This document shows positions 7,203 through 15,304 of a DNA stretch of 18,434 nucleotides, piece by piece. The notes beneath the pieces were generated by a model. The model did no database searches. It saw nothing but the letters and a program-made list of their open reading frames with translations, and was not told the origin of the DNA. Origin of the DNA: Acholeplasmatales bacterium (lineage in GTDB: Bacteria; Bacillota_I; Bacilli_A; Acholeplasmatales; Anaeroplasmataceae); assembly GCA_017388605.1 (NCBI GenBank), contig JAFPIE010000062.1, forward strand, positions 1-18,434, read 5' to 3'. The stretch's first letter is position 1; each line of letters starts with the position of its first letter. The position numbers and the translations under genes were made by a program.

Positions 7203-8132
7203 ATGGAAATTAATTGTTGTGGTGATTTATCTAATGTGTTACTTGAAAACTATGAAGGGGAATGGGAATTATATTTATTCCGTAGTCAAAATAGAAAATA
7301 TAAATTTAAAAGAGTGAATATAGAAGAGGGTTATATCAGAGGCTTATTAGTAGAATCTATAGAAAAATATAATGAAAAGCTAATTCAATCCTTAGGCCTT
7401 GTAAAATATGGTGAATTTGAGGATGAAAACATGCTAAAGGTTTTATCGTTAGAGGATGAGGCTATTTCTCTTATGTATCAATTATTTATAGATACCCTAG
7501 ATAATAAGATGCCAAAGGAAACGGTTGAAGAATCTATATTACTTGATAGAGATGCAGATGGTTATATCCTAAGAAAGAAATTAGAAAACTCTAAAAATCT
7601 TATTTTAGGCTTCAAATCTAAGGTTGTAGGAAAGAAGAAGATTAAAGCATTTAAGGAGACTGCTGAGGGTTATTTTCTAATCGATTCGAATGATTTTATC
7701 TCCTTTAAGGATAAGATTGATTTCATTATATATGAGGATAATTTATATGCATTAGATTATCGCTTTGAAAAGGTCTTCTATGTTGGTGATTTTATTAGAC
7801 TTAAGGTCTTAAATATCTTGGATAATATTGAAAAGACGAATGGGATTGCACCATCAGGAATGTTTGGCTTAAGAAACGTTAAGCAAAAGAGATCTTTACT
7901 AAAATACAATCCAGATAATTTAGAATTAATAAGTGAAAAAAACGTTGATATTTTGAACGATTATGGTGATTTTAATTTGGTTGGAAAGCAGCTTCAATTT
8001 GAGGATGATTACTCCTCAAAGGTCATGGTAAAGCTACTTTCTGGCAAGCTATTTTTCTTAGATGGAAAGGCATGGGTTGGCGATAAAAAGGAGCTTGAAA
8101 AGCCAATTCTTGAAGAAAAAGTTGAAGATTAA
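7203..8132 (+). CDS. Unassigned soluble protein, possibly DUF4868 (KwaB-like)
   Basis: A 309-residue protein that I do not recognise with certainty. It is rich in Lys, Glu and Asp, has no signal peptide or membrane helix, and shows no obvious catalytic motif. The middle part (about residues 155-210) reads YFLIDSNDFISFKDKIDFI, then LYALDYRFEKVFYVGDF. That pattern of 'F-L-D-I-F-I-Y-N-L-Y-L-FEK-F' is reminiscent of DUF4868, the domain of the Kiwa defence protein KwaB, and the length is also similar. This link is a guess from pattern memory. No KwaA-like membrane partner is next to it. The start is ATG 7203, with GGAGG at 7192-7196 six bases upstream; an upstream TTG at 7167 would lie inside the promoter. 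It is a one-gene unit with its own promoter and terminators on both sides. Confidence 0.8.
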   Translation: MEINCCGDLSNVLLENYEGEWELYLFRSQNRKYKFKRVNIEEGYIRGLLVESIEKYNEKLIQSLGLVKYGEFEDENMLKVLSLEDEAISLMYQLFIDTLDNKMPKETVEESILLDRDADGYILRKKLENSKNLILGFKSKVVGKKKIKAFKETAEGYFLIDSNDFISFKDKIDFIIYEDNLYALDYRFEKVFYVGDFIRLKVLNILDNIEKTNGIAPSGMFGLRNVKQKRSLLKYNPDNLELISEKNVDILNDYGDFNLVGKQLQFEDDYSSKVMVKLLSGKLFFLDGKAWVGDKKELEKPILEEKVED

Positions 8133-8135
8133 GGG

Positions 8136-8163
8136 AAAGCCTACAATTTGTAGGGCTTTTTTT
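8136..8163 (+). terminator. Intrinsic terminator after the 7203-8132 gene
   Basis: AAAGCC + TAC (8136-8144) pairs with GTA (8150-8152) and GGCTTT (8154-8159), with one bulged G at 8153 and a five-base loop. T residues 8157-8163 form the tail. Confidence 0.85.
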
Positions 8164-8169
8164 ATGTTT

Positions 8170-8194
8170 GAACACCATCTTTTAGATGGTATTC
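8170..8194. repeat. Inverted repeat abutting the glyS promoter
   Basis: ACCATCT (8174-8180) / AGATGGT (8184-8190) is a perfect 7-base palindrome with a TTT spacer. It extends outward with GAA (8170-8172) and TTC (8192-8194) across one mismatch. It ends one base before the -35 TTGACT of glyS. It has no T-tail, so it is not a standard terminator; it could be an operator or a stabilising 3' hairpin for the upstream transcript. Confidence 0.6.
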
Positions 8195-8195
8195 A

Positions 8196-8224
8196 TTGAC
8201 TATATTGATTTTTTTTGATAAAAT
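8196..8224 (+). promoter_or_regulatory. SigA promoter of the glyS-dnaG-rpoD-trmK operon
   Basis: TTGACT at 8196-8201, exactly 17 bases, then TAAAAT at 8219-8224. The expected start near 8231 leaves only about 29 bases before ATG 8260, too short for a T-box leader. Confidence 0.85.
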
Positions 8225-8259
8225 TAGAAAATGGAAATTGTTTTTGTTGGAGGATTATT

Positions 8260-9648
8260 ATGCAAAAGATAACATTAGAGGAATTAGTTGCATTCCTAAA
8301 GGAACAAGGCTTTGTATTCCAGGGCTCAGAGATTTATGGAGGTCTTGCGAATGCATGGGACTATGGTCCACTTGGTGTAGAATTAAAAAATAATATTAAG
8401 CAGGCTTGGTGGAATAAATTCGTTAAGCAAAATAGATATAACGTAGGCCTTGATGCTGCCATCTTAATGAACAAGGAAGTATGGGTTGCATCTGGTCATA
8501 TTGGATCATTTTCTGACCCACTAGTAGATTGTAAAAAGTGTCATTCAAGATATAGAGCAGATAAGCTTATTGAGGATTTCACTCATGGTGAGATTACAGG
8601 AGATGGTATGTCCAATCAGGAATTGACAAAATTCTTGCTTGACAATCAAATTAAGTGCCCTACCTGTGGTGCACTTGATTATACAGACATTCGTCAGTTT
8701 AATTTAATGTTTAAGACACATATGGGTGTAATTGAGGATGCTAAGACTGAGGTTTATTTAAGACCTGAAACAGCACAGGGTATCTTCGTTAACTTTAAAA
8801 ACATTCAAAGAACAACAAGAAGAAAGCTACCATTTGGTGTAGGACAGATTGGTAAGTCCTTCCGTAATGAAATTACACCAGGTAACTTCATCTTTAGAAC
8901 AAGAGAATTCGAGCAGATGGAATTAGAATTCTTCTGCAAGCCAGGAACTGAAATTGATTGGTTCAATTACTGGAGAAGCTACTGTATGGATTTCTTAAAG
9001 ATGATTGGTGTCGATGGAGATAAGCTTAGATTTAGAGATCATGAAAAGGAAGAATTATCCTTCTATTCTAATGCAACAACTGATATCGAATTTGATTTCC
9101 CATGGGGCTTTGGTGAGCTTTGGGGTATTGCATCTCGTACAAGCTATGATTTAAATGCACACCAGAAACATTCTGGAGAGAATTTAGAATATCTTGATCC
9201 TGAAACAAATCAGAAATATATTCCATATGTTGTAGAGCCATCCGTTGGTGTTGAGCGTATGCTACTTTCTGTATTATTCAGTGCATATGATGTTGAGGAT
9301 TTATCTAAGGATGGTAAGAGTGATTCCAGAGTTGTATTAAGATTACATCCAGCACTTGCACCATATAAGGTAGCTGTATTACCTTTACGTAAGAATAATC
9401 ATTCCGAAAAGGCAAATGAGGTATTCGATAGATTATCTCCATATTTCGCATGTACCTATGATGAAACAGCAAACATTGGTAAGCGTTATAGAAGACAGGA
9501 TGCCATTGGTACACCATTCTGTATTACAATTGATGATACAACACTTGAGAATGATACAGTAACTGTAAGAGACCGTGACACAATGGAACAGGTTACATTA
9601 AAGGTTGATGACGTTATTGCATACGTTGAAGGAAAGATTAAATTATAA
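8260..9648 (+). CDS. glyS: Glycyl-tRNA synthetase, dimeric (alpha2) type
   Basis: A 462-residue class II aminoacyl-tRNA synthetase that charges tRNA-Gly; this is the single-chain alpha2 form, not the alpha/beta form. Evidence includes [19 protein letters not shown] at the N-terminus, SGHIGSF (78-84), class II motif 2 (FRNEITPG followed by [10 protein letters not shown]) and motif 3 ([18 protein letters not shown]). The C-terminal anticodon-binding domain contains the family segment LPLRKNNH. Two CxxC pairs, C91/C94 and C133/C136, could bind zinc in the insertion. ATG 8260 is chosen because GGAGG (8249-8253) lies six bases upstream and the family starts here; an in-frame TTG at 8215 sits inside the promoter. 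dnaG follows after 22 bases in the same operon. Confidence 0.97.
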   Translation: MQKITLEELVAFLKEQGFVFQGSEIYGGLANAWDYGPLGVELKNNIKQAWWNKFVKQNRYNVGLDAAILMNKEVWVASGHIGSFSDPLVDCKKCHSRYRADKLIEDFTHGEITGDGMSNQELTKFLLDNQIKCPTCGALDYTDIRQFNLMFKTHMGVIEDAKTEVYLRPETAQGIFVNFKNIQRTTRRKLPFGVGQIGKSFRNEITPGNFIFRTREFEQMELEFFCKPGTEIDWFNYWRSYCMDFLKMIGVDGDKLRFRDHEKEELSFYSNATTDIEFDFPWGFGELWGIASRTSYDLNAHQKHSGENLEYLDPETNQKYIPYVVEPSVGVERMLLSVLFSAYDVEDLSKDGKSDSRVVLRLHPALAPYKVAVLPLRKNNHSEKANEVFDRLSPYFACTYDETANIGKRYRRQDAIGTPFCITIDDTTLENDTVTVRDRDTMEQVTLKVDDVIAYVEGKIKL

Positions 9649-9670
9649 AAAATATTAGGGAGGTTTTATC

Positions 9671-10732
9671 TTGCAGAATAATAATTATGACGAAGCAGAG
9701 AAAATAATAAATGCTACAGATATTGTTGCTCTTGTTTCTAAGTATGTCAAATTAGAGAAGCAAGGTAAAAACTATAAGGGCCTATGTCCATTCCATAATG
9801 AGGATACCCCATCCTTTGTGGTTTCCCCAGATAAAAACATTGCCCATTGCTTCGGCTGTAATGGTGGAGGAAACCCAGTAAACTTTTTAATGCAAATTGA
9901 AAATATTGATTTTAATGAGGCAATAAGAAGGCTTGCGGAATTCAATGGAATGGAATATAAGGGCAAGGGTAATCCAAAGAAAATTGACCCTAACGCAAAA
10001 TATTATAAAATTATGTCTATCGCAAGTGAGTTCTATCAAGCAAATCTAGAGGGCTCAACCCTAGGTTCTTCTGCAAAGAAGTATTTGTATGATAGAGGGC
10101 TTACAGATTTAGATATAAAGGAATTTGGAATTGGTTTATCTCCTGAAATTGGAGATAGCCTATATCAGGTATTAAAGGAATCTGACTTTTTAGAGCTTGA
10201 TATGGCAGATATAAGCCTTGTAGATAAAAATAATAATGGCTACCATGATATATTTGCAGAAAGAATTATGTTTCCTATTTGTGATATGGAGGGTAGAGTA
10301 ATTGCTTTTTCTGCAAGAATCTTTAATTCAAAGGATAAAAACCAACCAAAATATATAAATTCAAGAGAATCAAAAATATTCCATAAGGGAGAAACCCTAT
10401 ATAATTTCCATTTAGCGAAGCCTTATATGCTAAAGAAGAAAAGGGTCATTCTTCATGAAGGACAAATGGATGTTATCGCAACCTATAGGGCAGGCTTAAA
10501 GGAAGCTGTATGTACTATGGGTGTAGGCATCAATGATTTTTTGGTTAAGCAATTAAAAAAATATGCTAGCTCCGTCGTTATTTGTTATGATAGCGATAAG
10601 GCTGGAATAGAGGCATCTCATAAGGCTATAAATCTATTTAAAAGATATGGCTTTCAAATTCATTTAGTTTTAATAGAAGGGGCTAAGGACCCTGATGAAT
10701 TTGTAAAAAATATGGCAAGGAAGCTTATGTAG
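9671..10732 (+). CDS. dnaG: DNA primase DnaG, N-terminal and catalytic part (frameshifted)
   Basis: First part of bacterial primase, which makes RNA primers for replication. The zinc-binding domain has C39, H42, C60 and C63 (CPFHNE and CFGC); RNA polymerase and TOPRIM domains follow, with HEGQMDV, MGVGIND and the metal-binding YDSDKAG. The start codon is TTG 9671, supported by AGGGAGG at 9657-9663 seven bases upstream. The frame stops at TAG 10730-10732, right after DPDEFVK, inside the conserved core. The natural continuation ([11 protein letters not shown]) is found in the -1 frame from 10711. One more A in the six-A run 10705-10710 would restore a primase of about 616 residues. Because dnaG is essential, the break is either a sequence error, a recent mutation, or a site of frameshifting at the AAAAAAT heptamer (10705-10711). 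Confidence 0.9.
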   Translation: MQNNNYDEAEKIINATDIVALVSKYVKLEKQGKNYKGLCPFHNEDTPSFVVSPDKNIAHCFGCNGGGNPVNFLMQIENIDFNEAIRRLAEFNGMEYKGKGNPKKIDPNAKYYKIMSIASEFYQANLEGSTLGSSAKKYLYDRGLTDLDIKEFGIGLSPEIGDSLYQVLKESDFLELDMADISLVDKNNNGYHDIFAERIMFPICDMEGRVIAFSARIFNSKDKNQPKYINSRESKIFHKGETLYNFHLAKPYMLKKKRVILHEGQMDVIATYRAGLKEAVCTMGVGINDFLVKQLKKYASSVVICYDSDKAGIEASHKAINLFKRYGFQIHLVLIEGAKDPDEFVKNMARKLM

Positions 10733-11520
10733 ATTTCTTTGAAAGTCATTTATTAGATTCGAATCAATACCTGTTTGAAACAGCAATAAAGGGGAAGAAT
10801 TTATCCGACTCAAATGTTTTAAATTCTGTTAAAAATGAGGTATTTGCATTAATTCAGCAAATGGAATCGAATACAGAAAAGGAAGATTATCTAAAAAGAT
10901 TTTCAAACATTTTAAATGCATCCTTAGATGCAGTTCAAATGGATTTTGAATCCTATACGGATAATCATGCAATTCCAAAGCCAATTGAAATGTATCCTGA
11001 TGCTATAGAGCCAAATATAGATACATATGAATATCCAGATTATCCTGAATTCATTCAAGAGGGTAAAATCAAGAGTGAGCTTAAATCTCCATGTGATTTA
11101 AGATTACTCCAATATGCAAAATCAAGTAGAGACCTAGCACTAGAAATCAATAGTAGAATTAGTGATTCCTTAGCAGGCTTTAGTGAGGGTGCATTAAATT
11201 TATGGATGAAGATGGTAGATGAATTCTATATTAATTATGATACATTCAGCGAAGCTATATTCATGAATATGCTGAATCAAGAGGATGCAAACTTTTATAT
11301 TGAAGCAGTTGAAACCTTAAAAAAGGATGATATTCGCTTTGATGAAATGGATATGAATTTATGTATTGAAAAGATTAAAGAGCTTTCTTTAAAAAACAAT
11401 ACAAAAAAGATAAAGGAATCGGTGAATCATACAACCGATATTACAGTTCAATCTAGAATGGTTGATCAGATGTTTAAAAATAAGCGCAAATTGAATTCAA
11501 TAAAAAACAGGAGGAAATAA
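10711..11520 (+). CDS. dnaG: DNA primase DnaG, C-terminal part (after the frameshift)
   Basis: About 269 residues continuing DnaG in the -1 frame up to TAA 11518-11520. It covers the end of the RNA polymerase domain and the C-terminal region that, in other primases, binds the replicative helicase. An ATG at 10861 lies in this frame but has no ribosome binding site and would start inside a domain. The 50 codons before it (10711-10860) are also open and primase-like, so independent translation from 10861 is unlikely. The frame shows no other damage, which argues that full-length primase is, or very recently was, made. The rpoD ribosome binding site (GGAGG near 11510) lies in its last codons, and rpoD starts one base after the stop. 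Confidence 0.85.
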   Translation, partial: YGKEAYVDFFESHLLDSNQYLFETAIKGKNLSDSNVLNSVKNEVFALIQQMESNTEKEDYLKRFSNILNASLDAVQMDFESYTDNHAIPKPIEMYPDAIEPNIDTYEYPDYPEFIQEGKIKSELKSPCDLRLLQYAKSSRDLALEINSRISDSLAGFSEGALNLWMKMVDEFYINYDTFSEAIFMNMLNQEDANFYIEAVETLKKDDIRFDEMDMNLCIEKIKELSLKNNTKKIKESVNHTTDITVQSRMVDQMFKNKRKLNSIKNRRK

Positions 11521-11521
11521 T

Positions 11522-12709
11522 ATGGATTTCGAAACAGCGGTAAAGGAGCTTACAGAGCTTGCTAAGAATAATCAAAATGTGCTAACTCAGGCAGATTTAG
11601 CAAAATACTGCTCTATTGATAGTGCAGATTATGACAAGCTTTATACTACATTAAGTGAAGACTTTGAAATTCAAGAGCCAGATTTAAATGAAGAGGACTT
11701 AGAGGAGGTTTCTGAGCCTAATTTAGCAGATGTGGAAGAAATTGATATTTCAACTTATGACCAGCTTCCTGCAAATTTAAAGGTCGATGACCCAGTACGT
11801 ATGTACCTAAAGGAAATTGGTAAGATTCCTCTACTTACTATTGAAGAAGAAACAAATCTTGCAAATGATGTCATTTTAGGTAGAAGTGCAAAGGAAGAAT
11901 TAGAAAAGATTGATGCAGATGATCAAAATACTGTACCAATTGAGGAATATGAAAGATTACAGGAAATCTCGGATAAGGCAGATTTAGCTAAGGATAAGCT
12001 TGTAAACGCAAACTTAAGACTTGTAGTATCTATTGCGAAAAGATATTTATCTAGAGGATTACAATTCCTAGACTTAATCCAAGAGGGTAATATGGGATTA
12101 ATTAAGGCTGTAGATAAATTTGATCCATCTAAAGGGTTTAAATTCTCAACCTATGCAACATGGTGGATTCGTCAGGCAATTACAAGAGCTGTTGCCGATC
12201 AAGCAAGAACCATTCGTATTCCAGTACATATGGTTGAAACCATCAATAAGCTTGTACGTGTTCAACGTCAATTAGTGCAGGAATTAAGCCGTGAACCAAC
12301 TCCAGAGGAGGTTGCAGAGAAGATGGAAATCTCTGTAGAAAAGGTTCAGCAGATTCAGCGTATTGCCCAAGAGCCAATTTCACTTGAATCTCCAGTAGGT
12401 GAGGAAGAGGATTCTAGCTTAGGTGATTTCATTTCTGACCCACATGCACTAGATCCATATGAGTATACAGCGAAAATGAAGCTTCGTGAGGAGCTTGATG
12501 CAGTACTTGCTACACTAACTGAGCGTGAGGAAAGAGTATTAAGATTACGTTTCGGTTTAATCGATGGTAGACAAAGAACTCTTGAAGAGGTTGGTAAGGA
12601 ATTTAACGTTACACGTGAGCGTATTCGTCAAATTGAAGCAAAGGCATTAAGAAAGCTTAAGCATCCATCAAGAAGTAAGAAGCTTAAGGATTTCATGATT
12701 AAGCACTAA
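11522..12709 (+). CDS. rpoD: Primary RNA polymerase sigma factor SigA/RpoD
   Basis: A 395-residue housekeeping sigma-70 factor that directs RNA polymerase to the -35/-10 promoters seen in this window. Region 1.2 starts at [18 protein letters not shown] (89-106). Region 2 holds [20 protein letters not shown], then the core motif [18 protein letters not shown] (207-224) for -10 binding and melting. Region 3 follows [10 protein letters not shown], and the region 4.2 helix-turn-helix is at [20 protein letters not shown] (353-372). Region 1.1 is short and acidic. The length is typical of small Bacillota SigA proteins. GGAGG in the end of dnaG serves as its binding site. It is co-transcribed with dnaG, as in the classic macromolecular-synthesis operon, and trmK overlaps its stop by one base (TAATG). 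Confidence 0.98.
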   Translation: MDFETAVKELTELAKNNQNVLTQADLAKYCSIDSADYDKLYTTLSEDFEIQEPDLNEEDLEEVSEPNLADVEEIDISTYDQLPANLKVDDPVRMYLKEIGKIPLLTIEEETNLANDVILGRSAKEELEKIDADDQNTVPIEEYERLQEISDKADLAKDKLVNANLRLVVSIAKRYLSRGLQFLDLIQEGNMGLIKAVDKFDPSKGFKFSTYATWWIRQAITRAVADQARTIRIPVHMVETINKLVRVQRQLVQELSREPTPEEVAEKMEISVEKVQQIQRIAQEPISLESPVGEEEDSSLGDFISDPHALDPYEYTAKMKLREELDAVLATLTEREERVLRLRFGLIDGRQRTLEEVGKEFNVTRERIRQIEAKALRKLKHPSRSKKLKDFMIKH

Positions 12710-13356
12710 TGGATAGAATCAATTTACTTGCATCCCTTTGTGAGGGAAGCGAATGTGTTTGTGATGTAGGCTGCGATCATGCCTATGTCTTAGTTAAAGC
12801 CTTACTTGATTATAACTGTAAAAGAGGAATAGCTGCAGACTTAAATGTAGGACCACTTTCTAGTGCGAAGGAAACCATAAAAAATAAAAACCTATTAGAT
12901 AGAATTGATATAATTCTATCCGATGGCTTTAAAGCAATAAATAAAGATTTTGATACAGCAGTCCTAGCCGGTATGGGTGGAAACCTAATTAAGGATATCT
13001 TAAGTGATTCTTTAGATAAAATTAAAGATAAAAAATTAATATTAGAACCAAATAATGATCAAATGGTCGTAAGAAAATTCCTGATGGATGCAGGATTCAT
13101 GATTGTAGATGAATATGCGATTTCAGAAAATGGAAAATATTATGAAATTATTGTTGCTAAAAAAGGTAATATTACCTATACAGAAAATGAATTAAAATTT
13201 GGTCCTATATTACTAAAAAAGAAGCCTGAGGCATTTATTTCCTATTACAATCGTAAAATTGGTTTATTGATGACAGTAATCAATACGACAATGGATCAAT
13301 TTAAGAAAATGCAAAAACAAAAGGAAATAAATGATATTATGGCAGCCATAAAATAA
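12709..13356 (+). CDS. trmK: tRNA (adenine-22-N1)-methyltransferase TrmK
   Basis: A 215-residue SAM-dependent Rossmann-fold methyltransferase of the TrmK (YqfN) family, which methylates N1 of A22 in some bacterial tRNAs. The SAM motif is CDVGCDHAYV (18-27), the acid after strand 2 is in AADLNVGPL, and the catalytic-region motif is AGMGGNLI (87-94); LEPN (112-115) is also a family marker. A helical tail at about 178-210 fits the family's C-terminal coiled coil. It is slightly short (the usual length is about 225-235). The start overlaps the rpoD stop by one base. In many Bacillota a Nif3-like gene follows trmK; here a terminator follows instead. Confidence 0.93.
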   Translation: MDRINLLASLCEGSECVCDVGCDHAYVLVKALLDYNCKRGIAADLNVGPLSSAKETIKNKNLLDRIDIILSDGFKAINKDFDTAVLAGMGGNLIKDILSDSLDKIKDKKLILEPNNDQMVVRKFLMDAGFMIVDEYAISENGKYYEIIVAKKGNITYTENELKFGPILLKKKPEAFISYYNRKIGLLMTVINTTMDQFKKMQKQKEINDIMAAIK

Positions 13357-13365
13357 GTATTAAAA

Positions 13366-13396
13366 AGTATATCCATTCCTTTGGATATATTTTTTA
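13366..13396 (+). terminator. Intrinsic terminator after trmK
   Basis: An 8-base stem TATATCCA (13368-13375) / TGGATATA (13382-13389), loop TTCCTT, followed by a run of T from 13390. It ends the glyS-dnaG-rpoD-trmK operon. Confidence 0.9.
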
Positions 13397-13398
13397 TC

Positions 13399-13427
13399 TT
13401 TTAATAAATTCTTGAATATGATACAAT
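13399..13427 (+). promoter_or_regulatory. Extended -10 promoter for the DHH phosphoesterase gene
   Basis: TTTTAA at 13399-13404, 17 bases, then TACAAT at 13422-13427 with TG at 13419-13420. This is the same layout as the promoters at 5129 and 7148. The expected start is near 13434, only about 13 bases before the ATG, so the leader is very short. Confidence 0.6.
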
Positions 13428-13446
13428 AAACTCCTGAGGTGATTTT

Positions 13447-14379
13447 ATGGACTATAAAGATTTATTTGAGGATATTGAAGCTTATGAGACAATTATTATA
13501 GAAAGACATACTAGACCAGATTTAGATGCTTTAGGAAGTCAAATAGGCCTATCCTTAATATTAAAGAATAAATATCCAAATAAAAATATATATATTGTTG
13601 GTGATGAGACAAAAAAATATTCCTTCATCGGTAAAATGGATGAAATCGAAGATGAAAAATTTAATGGTGCCTTAGTGATCATTGTCGATGTAGCTGTAAG
13701 CTATTTAGTTTCAGATACAAGATATACGAATGCTTCTAAGGTATGGGTTATCGATCACCATAAAAATGAATGTGATATCACAGATTATAAATTAGTAGAT
13801 ACTACAAGAAGTGCAGCTGCAGAATATATAGCCTATTTAGTTATGGAAGAGGGAATAGAAATCCCTAAGGAGGCCGCAACCGCATTATATGGTGGTATTA
13901 TTACAGATTCTGGTAGATTTATGTATGGCGCAAACCTAAGTGAAACTCTAAGAGTTTCAGCTAGCCTAATTGATTTTGGTGCTGATGCAAAATATATTTA
14001 TGATAATATTTATATTGAAACCTTACAAGAAAGGGAAATGAAGAATTATTTCCAAGAAAGAATAAAATTCAAGGATGGCGTTGCATGGCTTGAAAATAAA
14101 GAGGAGGTATTTGATAAATTTAAATGTGAATTTAATGATATCTCTAGAGGTATGCTATCTTTAATGGCTGGTATAGAAGAAATTAAAATTTGGTGTAATT
14201 TTACCTATGATATTGAATCGAATACGGTTAAATGTGAATTCCGCTCTAGAGGGGTTGAAATTGTAGATGTTGCCAAATCCTTTGGTGGTGGAGGACATGC
14301 TTATGCATGCGGATGTACAATCCAATCCTTCCAAAATGTAGAGGAAGTCATTCAAACATTTATCCAATTACTAAAATGA
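13447..14379 (+). CDS. nrnA: DHH/DHHA1 phosphoesterase, NrnA-like oligoribonuclease/pAp phosphatase
   Basis: A 310-residue DHH-DHHA1 protein. NrnA enzymes degrade very short RNAs (nanoRNAs) and dephosphorylate pAp; some family members act on linear or cyclic dinucleotides. Metal-site motifs are present: HTRPDLDALGS (21-31), D81 in IVDVAV, VIDHHKNE with DHH at 103-105, and D154 in GGIITDSGRF. The C-terminal substrate-binding DHHA1 domain ends with the GGGGHAYACGC motif (280-290). GAGGTG lies six bases before the ATG. Length is normal. The gene has its own promoter and shares a bidirectional terminator with the convergent FNT gene. It could in principle finish breakdown of pGpG from c-di-GMP turnover, a possible but unproved link to the GGDEF protein. 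Confidence 0.93.
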   Translation: MDYKDLFEDIEAYETIIIERHTRPDLDALGSQIGLSLILKNKYPNKNIYIVGDETKKYSFIGKMDEIEDEKFNGALVIIVDVAVSYLVSDTRYTNASKVWVIDHHKNECDITDYKLVDTTRSAAAEYIAYLVMEEGIEIPKEAATALYGGIITDSGRFMYGANLSETLRVSASLIDFGADAKYIYDNIYIETLQEREMKNYFQERIKFKDGVAWLENKEEVFDKFKCEFNDISRGMLSLMAGIEEIKIWCNFTYDIESNTVKCEFRSRGVEIVDVAKSFGGGGHAYACGCTIQSFQNVEEVIQTFIQLLK

Positions 14380-14417
14380 AAGAATAATTATAAAATCATA
14401 GGATTGTTTTAAAGATT

Positions 14418-14471
14418 AAAAAAAGGAAATCATTCCCTTCCAAAATTTGGTAGGTAGATTTCCTTTTTTTT
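14418..14471. terminator. Bidirectional terminator between convergent genes
   Basis: The long arms AAAAAAAGGAAATC (14418-14431) and GATTTCCTTTTTTT (14457-14470) pair perfectly over 14 bases. An inner hairpin (CCAA/TTGG region, about 14439-14450) caps them. The A-run on the left and T-run on the right give a U-tail in both directions, serving the gene ending at 14379 (+) and the one ending at 14489 (-). Confidence 0.9.
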
Positions 14472-14488
14472 AGGATTGTAATTTATAT

Positions 14489-15187
14489 TTATGAATTTAC
14501 ATTAGAATCATTCTTGGATTCTATTTCATTTTCCTTTGGTCTTAAATAATTTTGTAGCTTTAATAAGCCATCTAAGAAGATAGAACCTAATCCATTACCT
14601 ATTGCCATAATGATGAAGTATAAAACGGTCTTCCAATCGATATATCCTGCATAGGTATAATAGCTTGCGTTGGCAATAACGTGGTCAAAGCCTGCAAGAA
14701 TAAATACAGATACAGAGAAGAAGACTAAGACGATTTTACCTATTGGGGATGGACATACATGCTGTCCTTTAACTGCAATATAAATCATCATACCACATCC
14801 AAAGGATGTGATTAAAATAGAATACCAAGGAGCTTCTTGTTTTTTAGTGACTATGCTATTGGAAATATCCTTTAGGGATTGCCCCATATTCGTAAGCTTA
14901 AATAGTAAGCTTAAGCTAATGACGGCAATTATATTAACGATACAGCAAATAAGCAAATCGATAATAAATTTTGGCTTATGATCTAAGGCCTGCCCAACCT
15001 TGCCTGTGTATAGCCAGGTGTGCCACTGGATAATAGAGAATAATCCAATTCCAAAGAAGATGGAGCCCCATATTTTTGCATTAAAATCATTTCCATCCTT
15101 AAGACAGCATAAATATACGGTTGCCCCAATCGTAATAAAAAAACCTGAAAGTAGTGAACTTACAACAATGTATAGGTATCGCTTCAT
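14489..15187 (-). CDS. Formate/nitrite transporter (FNT) family channel
   Basis: A 232-residue integral membrane protein of the FNT family (FocA, NirC, HSC relatives), which form pentameric channels for small monovalent anions such as formate, nitrite or hydrosulfide. Six helices are predicted near residues 5-28, 38-57, 74-97, 121-139, 151-170 and 186-208. The central-histidine motif is GFDHVIANASYY with H169; most family members have Glu before that His. The helix-2 break region reads LYTGK rather than the common LFTGN. The protein is short but within family range (about 230-280). The start is CAT at 15185-15187 on this strand, preceded by GAGGA. Which anion it carries cannot be told from sequence. 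It diverges from the folate transporter gene, making formate attractive but unproved. Confidence 0.85.
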   Translation of the reverse strand: MKRYLYIVVSSLLSGFFITIGATVYLCCLKDGNDFNAKIWGSIFFGIGLFSIIQWHTWLYTGKVGQALDHKPKFIIDLLICCIVNIIAVISLSLLFKLTNMGQSLKDISNSIVTKKQEAPWYSILITSFGCGMMIYIAVKGQHVCPSPIGKIVLVFFSVSVFILAGFDHVIANASYYTYAGYIDWKTVLYFIIMAIGNGLGSIFLDGLLKLQNYLRPKENEIESKNDSNVNS

Positions 15188-15216
15188 TATTTAATCCTCG
15201 TCTTTCTATTAAGTCT

Positions 15217-15225
15217 ATTATAACA
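15217..15225 (-). promoter_or_regulatory. Extended -10 promoter element for the FNT gene
   Basis: On the minus strand this reads TGTTATAAT: a perfect TATAAT with the TGN extension. No good -35 lies 17 bases upstream (AGTAAT). The expected start gives a short leader of about 20 bases before the ATG at 15187. Confidence 0.6.
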
Positions 15226-15265
15226 CGCTTTCATAAAATATTACTACATAAAGTATAATTTTATC

Positions 15266-15294
15266 TTGAAAATAACACTACTATAGATTATACT
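15266..15294 (+). promoter_or_regulatory. SigA promoter for the THF-riboswitch/folT transcript
   Basis: TTGAAA (15266-15271), exactly 17 bases, then TATACT (15289-15294). The predicted start near 15301 falls just before the riboswitch, which supports both calls. Confidence 0.8.
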
Positions 15295-15304
15295 TATTTT
15301 CGTA

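Noticed and set aside
8225..8259. T-box leader for glyS.
   Set aside because: Only about 29 bases separate the predicted start from the ATG, and no specifier or T-box sequence is present.
10861..11520. Independent gene starting at ATG 10861.
   Set aside because: There is no ribosome binding site, and the 50 codons upstream in the same frame continue DnaG. It is the end of the frameshifted primase.
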